Shown: positions 60,706 to 64,000 of the stretch, in pieces
Layout of the letters: the number at the start of each line of letters is the position of its first letter
How positions within the stretch are numbered: the stretch's first letter is position 1
From: Comamonas thiooxydans
Lineage (GTDB): Bacteria > Pseudomonadota > Gammaproteobacteria > Burkholderiales > Burkholderiaceae_C
Assembly: GCF_000964545.1 (NCBI RefSeq)
Contig: NZ_BBVD01000011.1
Span: 1-64,000, forward strand
Length of the DNA stretch: 64,000 nt
Direction: 5' to 3'
Made by a program: the position numbers and the translations under genes
Notes under the pieces: model-generated
Database searches by the model: none
Seen by the model: the letters and a program-made list of their open reading frames with translations, nothing else
Told to the model about the DNA's origin: nothing

Positions 60706-62835
60706 TCAGCGGTGCTCGCGATCCCCGCGCGAGCGGCCCTCAGACCGCGTCGCTTGCATGCGAGCCTGTTGCTCGGCTTGGTGCTGTTGAGCCTGCATCT
60801 GTGCCTGCTGCTGGCGTTGGGCCTGTTCCTGTGCCCGTTGTTGCTGCATCTGGGCCTGCTGCTGGCGCTGTTGTTGTTCACGAGCCTGTTGCTGCTGCAT
60901 TTGCTGCTGGCGCTGAGCTTGCTCCTGGGCGTGCTGCTGTTGCATCTGCTGCATCTGCTGCATCTGGGCCTGCTGCTGGCGCTGCTGTTGTTCACGGGCT
61001 TGTTGCTGCTGCATTTGTTGCTGGCGCTGAGCCTGTTCCTGGGCGCGCTGCTGTTGCATCTGCTGCATCTGTGCCTGTTGCCGACGCTCTTGCTGTTCAA
61101 GGGCTTGTTGCTGCATTTGTTGCTGGCGCTGAGCCTGCTCCTGGGCGCGCTGCTGTTGCATCTGCTGCAGCTGTGCCTGTTGCCGATGCTCTTGCTGATC
61201 ACGGGCTTGCTGCATTTGCTGTTGGCGTTGAGCCTTCTCCTGGGCACGCTGCTGTTGCTGCTGCATCTGGGCTTGTCGCTGGAGCTCCTGCTGCTCGCGG
61301 ACTTGCTGCATGGGCTGCTGACGCTGGGCCTGCTCCTGGGTGTGCTGCTGTTGCACCTGCACAGGAGTCTGCTGCTGCATTGCTTGCTGGCGCTGGGTTG
61401 GCTCCTGTGGGCGTTGCTGCATGGCTTTCTCCGCCGTGGCAGCCTGCATCTGCGGCGCCTGCGGTGGATGGCGATCATGCGGGTCTTGCGGCGGCATCAA
61501 AGTATTGCCATTGGACGCGCGTGGCCCGCCTGGAACCTGGTTGGGTCCCTGGGCAAAGCCCGGCCTGCCCTGTAGCTGTGTAGCCAGAGGATTCTGTGCT
61601 GGCTGGCGCTGGCTCAGGGCATGACCACCGGCAGCGAGGGCCGCTGCTGTTGCGCCGCCAGCAATCGCGTCCGGCTGCAGTCCATGCTGTGCAGCGAAGA
61701 TGCCTGCAGTCTGAGGCTGTCCGGTTTGTACCTGGCGCTCGCCTGCGGCATTTTCATGGGTGCTGTTGATATAGGTGTTGTCCGTGCGATGGATGTTCTG
61801 CACCACGGTTCGCGACTGCGATATATAGGTGGTGTTGTTGTAGACCACGGCCGGACGGGCTTGCGGGGGCGGGGGGCGCTCGCCGTGACGCCAGGGCCTT
61901 TCGGGATCGCCCCAGTGCATATTCCAGGCATTCCAGCCCCAGGACGGATGTCTGTCCATGGACCCGGCCAGCACGATGGCGGTGCCAAAGCCCAGCAGGC
62001 CGGCAATCACGGGCACGCCTGCCACGGGAGCTGGAGGCGGCACCTCCACATAGCGGTAGCCGCCATATACGGGCAGCGGCTGACCGTAGACTGCAGCCGG
62101 GTCGTACTGAGGAACGTAGACCGTATCCACTTGGGTGGGGCTGATTTCAATGAACTGCTCCGGCGGCTCTATGACCGGGTCGGGCAGCGGTGTGACCACG
62201 GCTCCTGGCGTATAGGCCACGGCGGCAGGCGTGGACGCCAGGTTGACCTTGAGCTGGCTGGAGGTCTTGAGCGTGCCGGCCTTGTAGGCACGGTTGCGCA
62301 TGACCTGTATGGCGTTCATCACATCCGAGGGATCGTTGTAATAGGCTTTGCCCAGCGCCGTGGTCCAGGGCAGGTTGGAGGCCATCTGTTCCAGCACATT
62401 GGGAAACTGGGTTAGTGATTTGACGGAAGGGTCCCAGTTCTGGGCGTTGACGGCATTGCTCAGCGCCGTCTTCTGCAGTCCGGGGTTCTGCCCCAGCCAG
62501 GTTTCGGCGGCGCTGATCTGGTCTGGATAGGTGGCACCGGCCAGGATCTGGGCCACAAGCTTGTCCGGGTAAAGCGCAATCGGCGCCACCATCCGGTAGA
62601 GCGCGTCAGCACCGGGTGGCACATAGGCTGCGGGCTGAGGCTGGGCGGCATCGGGCGTGGCGGAAGGTACCGAGGCTGGCGGCGCACTGTCCGCCTTGAT
62701 CGGCGAATCCTTATCGTTGCAGGCGCTCAGCGCCATGGCGGCGGCCAGGGCAATCATGCCTGGATGCCATAGGCGGGCGACCGTTTTTGGCTGCAGTTCC
62801 GGCTGCTCGGGCCGGGTCCTGGGGAAATGCGACAT
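60706..62835 (-). CDS. DUF3300 lipoprotein with Gln-rich tandem-repeat C-terminus
   Basis: 709 aa from ATG at 62835 (AAGGAGC upstream). Possible lipobox LSAC (Cys39) after a long n-region. The DUF3300 domain (about 70-310) has ALYRMVAPIALYPDKLVAQI and VDTVYVPQYDPAAVYG. A low-complexity linker follows, then six Gln/Met/Arg-rich repeats of 30-38 residues (about 496-694). The tail is basic. The Gln tract may form a coiled coil or aggregate-prone fibre. Function unknown; DUF3300 proteins are periplasmic or exported. Confidence 0.85.
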   Translation of the reverse strand: MSHFPRTRPEQPELQPKTVARLWHPGMIALAAAMALSACNDKDSPIKADSAPPASVPSATPDAAQPQPAAYVPPGADALYRMVAPIALYPDKLVAQILAGATYPDQISAAETWLGQNPGLQKTALSNAVNAQNWDPSVKSLTQFPNVLEQMASNLPWTTALGKAYYNDPSDVMNAIQVMRNRAYKAGTLKTSSQLKVNLASTPAAVAYTPGAVVTPLPDPVIEPPEQFIEISPTQVDTVYVPQYDPAAVYGQPLPVYGGYRYVEVPPPAPVAGVPVIAGLLGFGTAIVLAGSMDRHPSWGWNAWNMHWGDPERPWRHGERPPPPQARPAVVYNNTTYISQSRTVVQNIHRTDNTYINSTHENAAGERQVQTGQPQTAGIFAAQHGLQPDAIAGGATAAALAAGGHALSQRQPAQNPLATQLQGRPGFAQGPNQVPGGPRASNGNTLMPPQDPHDRHPPQAPQMQAATAEKAMQQRPQEPTQRQQAMQQQTPVQVQQQHTQEQAQRQQPMQQVREQQELQRQAQMQQQQQRAQEKAQRQQQMQQARDQQEHRQQAQLQQMQQQRAQEQAQRQQQMQQQALEQQERRQQAQMQQMQQQRAQEQAQRQQQMQQQQAREQQQRQQQAQMQQMQQMQQQHAQEQAQRQQQMQQQQAREQQQRQQQAQMQQQRAQEQAQRQQQAQMQAQQHQAEQQARMQATRSEGRSRGDREHR
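60754..61350 (-). repeat. Six tandem 90-114 bp coding repeats in the DUF3300 gene
   Basis: Each unit encodes QQRAQEQAQRQQQMQQQ-type sequence followed by a variable AREQQQRQQQAQMQ part; unit lengths are 32, 33, 34, 38, 32 and 30 residues. Units differ by a few substitutions and QM-rich insertions, consistent with unequal recombination. Confidence 0.85.
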
Positions 62836-63171
62836 CTGACGCTCCTTGCGCCGCGCCGTGCAAATCACGGTGCTTTGGCGGATGCTGTTTTAACGCCAGT
62901 TTTGAGCCGTTGTTGACAGAGTGTTGTAAGCAAATAAAGCGTGTGGTTGCAGGCCATGCTCCGAGAGATATCGTGAATTTTGATAGCTTCTTTCGCAGTG
63001 TGGGTAAGGGCTGAAGGCTGAAAACAATGAACACTTCGGGCAGGAGTTGCTGACGGTGCTTTCTCGTCTGCATCTTCATACTCGGGGGGCGTTCTTCCCA
63101 TGAAAAAGGCCTGCGCGAGGCAGGCCTTGGAGCTATCCGCGAAGCAACAGGCCTCCCGGGTCTGGGTCACA
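62836..63171. other. Gap between DUF3300 and DUF945 genes
   Basis: 336 bp holding the DUF3300 promoter and the DUF945 terminator at 63103-63128. A GATAGCTTC fragment at 62979 may be a worn copy of the dispersed repeat. No gene seen. Confidence 0.5.
63103..63128 (-). terminator. Terminator after DUF945 gene
   Basis: AAGGCCTG-CGCGAGG-CAGGCCTT with TTTTT following on the minus strand. It lies about 45 nt past the stop. Confidence 0.85.
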
Positions 63172-64000
63172 TCATTCGGTCATGGTGCCCATGAGTGTGC
63201 TGGTACCCATGGCGTCCAGCGGCTTGCCGTTGACCTGGAATTCCCCCTTGGCATAGACGATCTCGGTGCGCATCTTGCCGTCCTTGTCTTCAAAGATGCC
63301 TTGCTCCTTGAGCATGTCCAGGCTGGCTTGAGTCTGGGCTTTGGCGGCTTCCTCGATATCTTCGGGTTTGTACTCGCTCTCGTCTTCAAACACGGCCAGC
63401 AGGCTGGAACGTCTGCGCGAGAGCATCATGTTTTCCATGAAGGGCTTGGGCATATCGGCCTTGAGGCTGACCTTCAGATCCTGCAGCAGAGTGCCCATCT
63501 TCTCGCCATCGCCCAGATACTGAATGGCTGCCGCGAACTCGCTCACGCCGTCGGGGGTGCGCATGGACAGGCGTTTGAGCTCGATCACGGGCTGGCGCGC
63601 CAGGGCCTGTGTCAGCGACTTGAGCATTTTCTCGCGCAGATCGCCGCTGCCCTGCTCCTCGGCATCTTCGTCGTCAGTGGCCTCGCCGAGCAGCGGGTTC
63701 TTGCGCTTGCTCATTTCCACGACCTGGTTGATCCAGTTGGCATCGACATTGTTGAAGGCCATGTCCAGCATCAGGTCGTCAGCCTGTTTGTCTTCGAGTT
63801 TGGCGGTCTTGATGCCGGTCTTGAGCGTCATTTCCACGACCTCGCCTTTGAGGATGGTGTCCGAATCCATGGTGATGCCTTCGAAGTGGCTGGCAGAGCT
63901 TTTGCCTTCCTCTTCCTGCTTGGTGGCGGCAATCTTGGCAATCGTCATGGCAAAAGGGCCGGTCCAGAACTGCTGGCCCGGGGGCTGTTTCATGTCGAAG
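63172..64000 (-). CDS. DUF945 (YdgA-like) family protein, C-terminal part
   Basis: At least 276 residues, open at the right edge. The frame continues upstream of the internal ATG at 63993 as FDMKQPPGQQF, so the start lies outside the window; full YdgA-like proteins are about 480-500 aa. MTLKTGIKTAKL, MAFNNVDANWINQVVEM and LSMRTPDGVSEFAAAIQY are typical of this periplasmic family. E. coli YdgA is of unclear function. Only the C-terminal half is seen. Confidence 0.8.
   Translation of the reverse strand, partial: FDMKQPPGQQFWTGPFAMTIAKIAATKQEEEGKSSASHFEGITMDSDTILKGEVVEMTLKTGIKTAKLEDKQADDLMLDMAFNNVDANWINQVVEMSKRKNPLLGEATDDEDAEEQGSGDLREKMLKSLTQALARQPVIELKRLSMRTPDGVSEFAAAIQYLGDGEKMGTLLQDLKVSLKADMPKPFMENMMLSRRRSSLLAVFEDESEYKPEDIEEAAKAQTQASLDMLKEQGIFEDKDGKMRTEIVYAKGEFQVNGKPLDAMGTSTLMGTMTE

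Noticed and set aside
60754..61350. CRISPR-like repeat array
   Set aside because: Repeats are contiguous coding units with no unique spacers of constant length.
60712..61575. Leucine-rich 287-residue frame on the plus strand
   Set aside because: It is the complement of the CAG/CTG-rich Gln repeats of the DUF3300 gene; no start signal or family match.

Overview
The window looks like chromosomal DNA of a betaproteobacterium of the Comamonadaceae, most likely Comamonas. This is inferred from the high GC content, four Bug/TctC-type solute-binding proteins, the ribB-ribH-nusB and ybgC-tolQRA gene order, and dispersed ATAGCTG...CGCTTG palindromes that I associate with this family. No database search was possible, so functions come from motif and family recognition. 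No tRNA, rRNA, CRISPR array or intact insertion sequence was seen.

Positions 1-5131 hold a probable ureide (allantoin/hydantoin) utilisation locus. It contains the first 17 codons of allantoinase puuE (cut by the window edge), two FCD-type GntR regulators, an NCS1 permease and an Asp/Glu/hydantoin racemase-family protein. The same 10-bp core, TTGTATACA(A/T), lies before the gntR-puuE unit and before the permease-racemase unit. Positions 5288-13857 hold a LysR gene divergent from a co-directional catabolic cluster: acyl-CoA dehydrogenase, three TctC proteins, an M20 amidohydrolase and a class III CoA-transferase. Aconitase acnA follows. Positions 17019-20939 carry a VOC protein and an iron-uptake pair (TonB receptor and PepSY membrane protein) with a possible Fur box. 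Positions 21207-26273 hold a second CoA-linked cluster (SDR, citryl-CoA-lyase-like, AMP-ligase, TctC) with a divergent IclR gene.

Positions 26307-30549 carry an orphan ParB/Srx-fold protein with a palindromic operator candidate, tRNA hydroxylation protein TrhP, and a LysR/TauE pair. Positions 30623-32354 are an RNA-damage-repair pair in which prfH is intact but rtcB carries a 1-nt frameshift and an in-frame amber codon. Next, all on the minus strand, come aminotransferase-ybgC-tolQ-tolR-tolA (no tolB/pal follows) and ribB-type gene-ribH-nusB; the RibBA-like protein has a degenerate GTP cyclohydrolase II half.

Positions 39578-54596 are mostly housekeeping and regulatory genes: ferredoxin, SDR, gshA, a chemotaxis receptor, an rbgA-like GTPase, a PAS-GGDEF-EAL protein, M20 and DHH hydrolases, truC, rarD and ddh. 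Positions 54691-64000 contain an MFS transporter, a MoaF-like protein, two lipoproteins, an M23 peptidase, a PaiB-type flavoprotein, a large Gln-rich DUF3300 protein with six tandem repeats, and a DUF945 protein cut by the right edge. Most unit ends have clear hairpin terminators.
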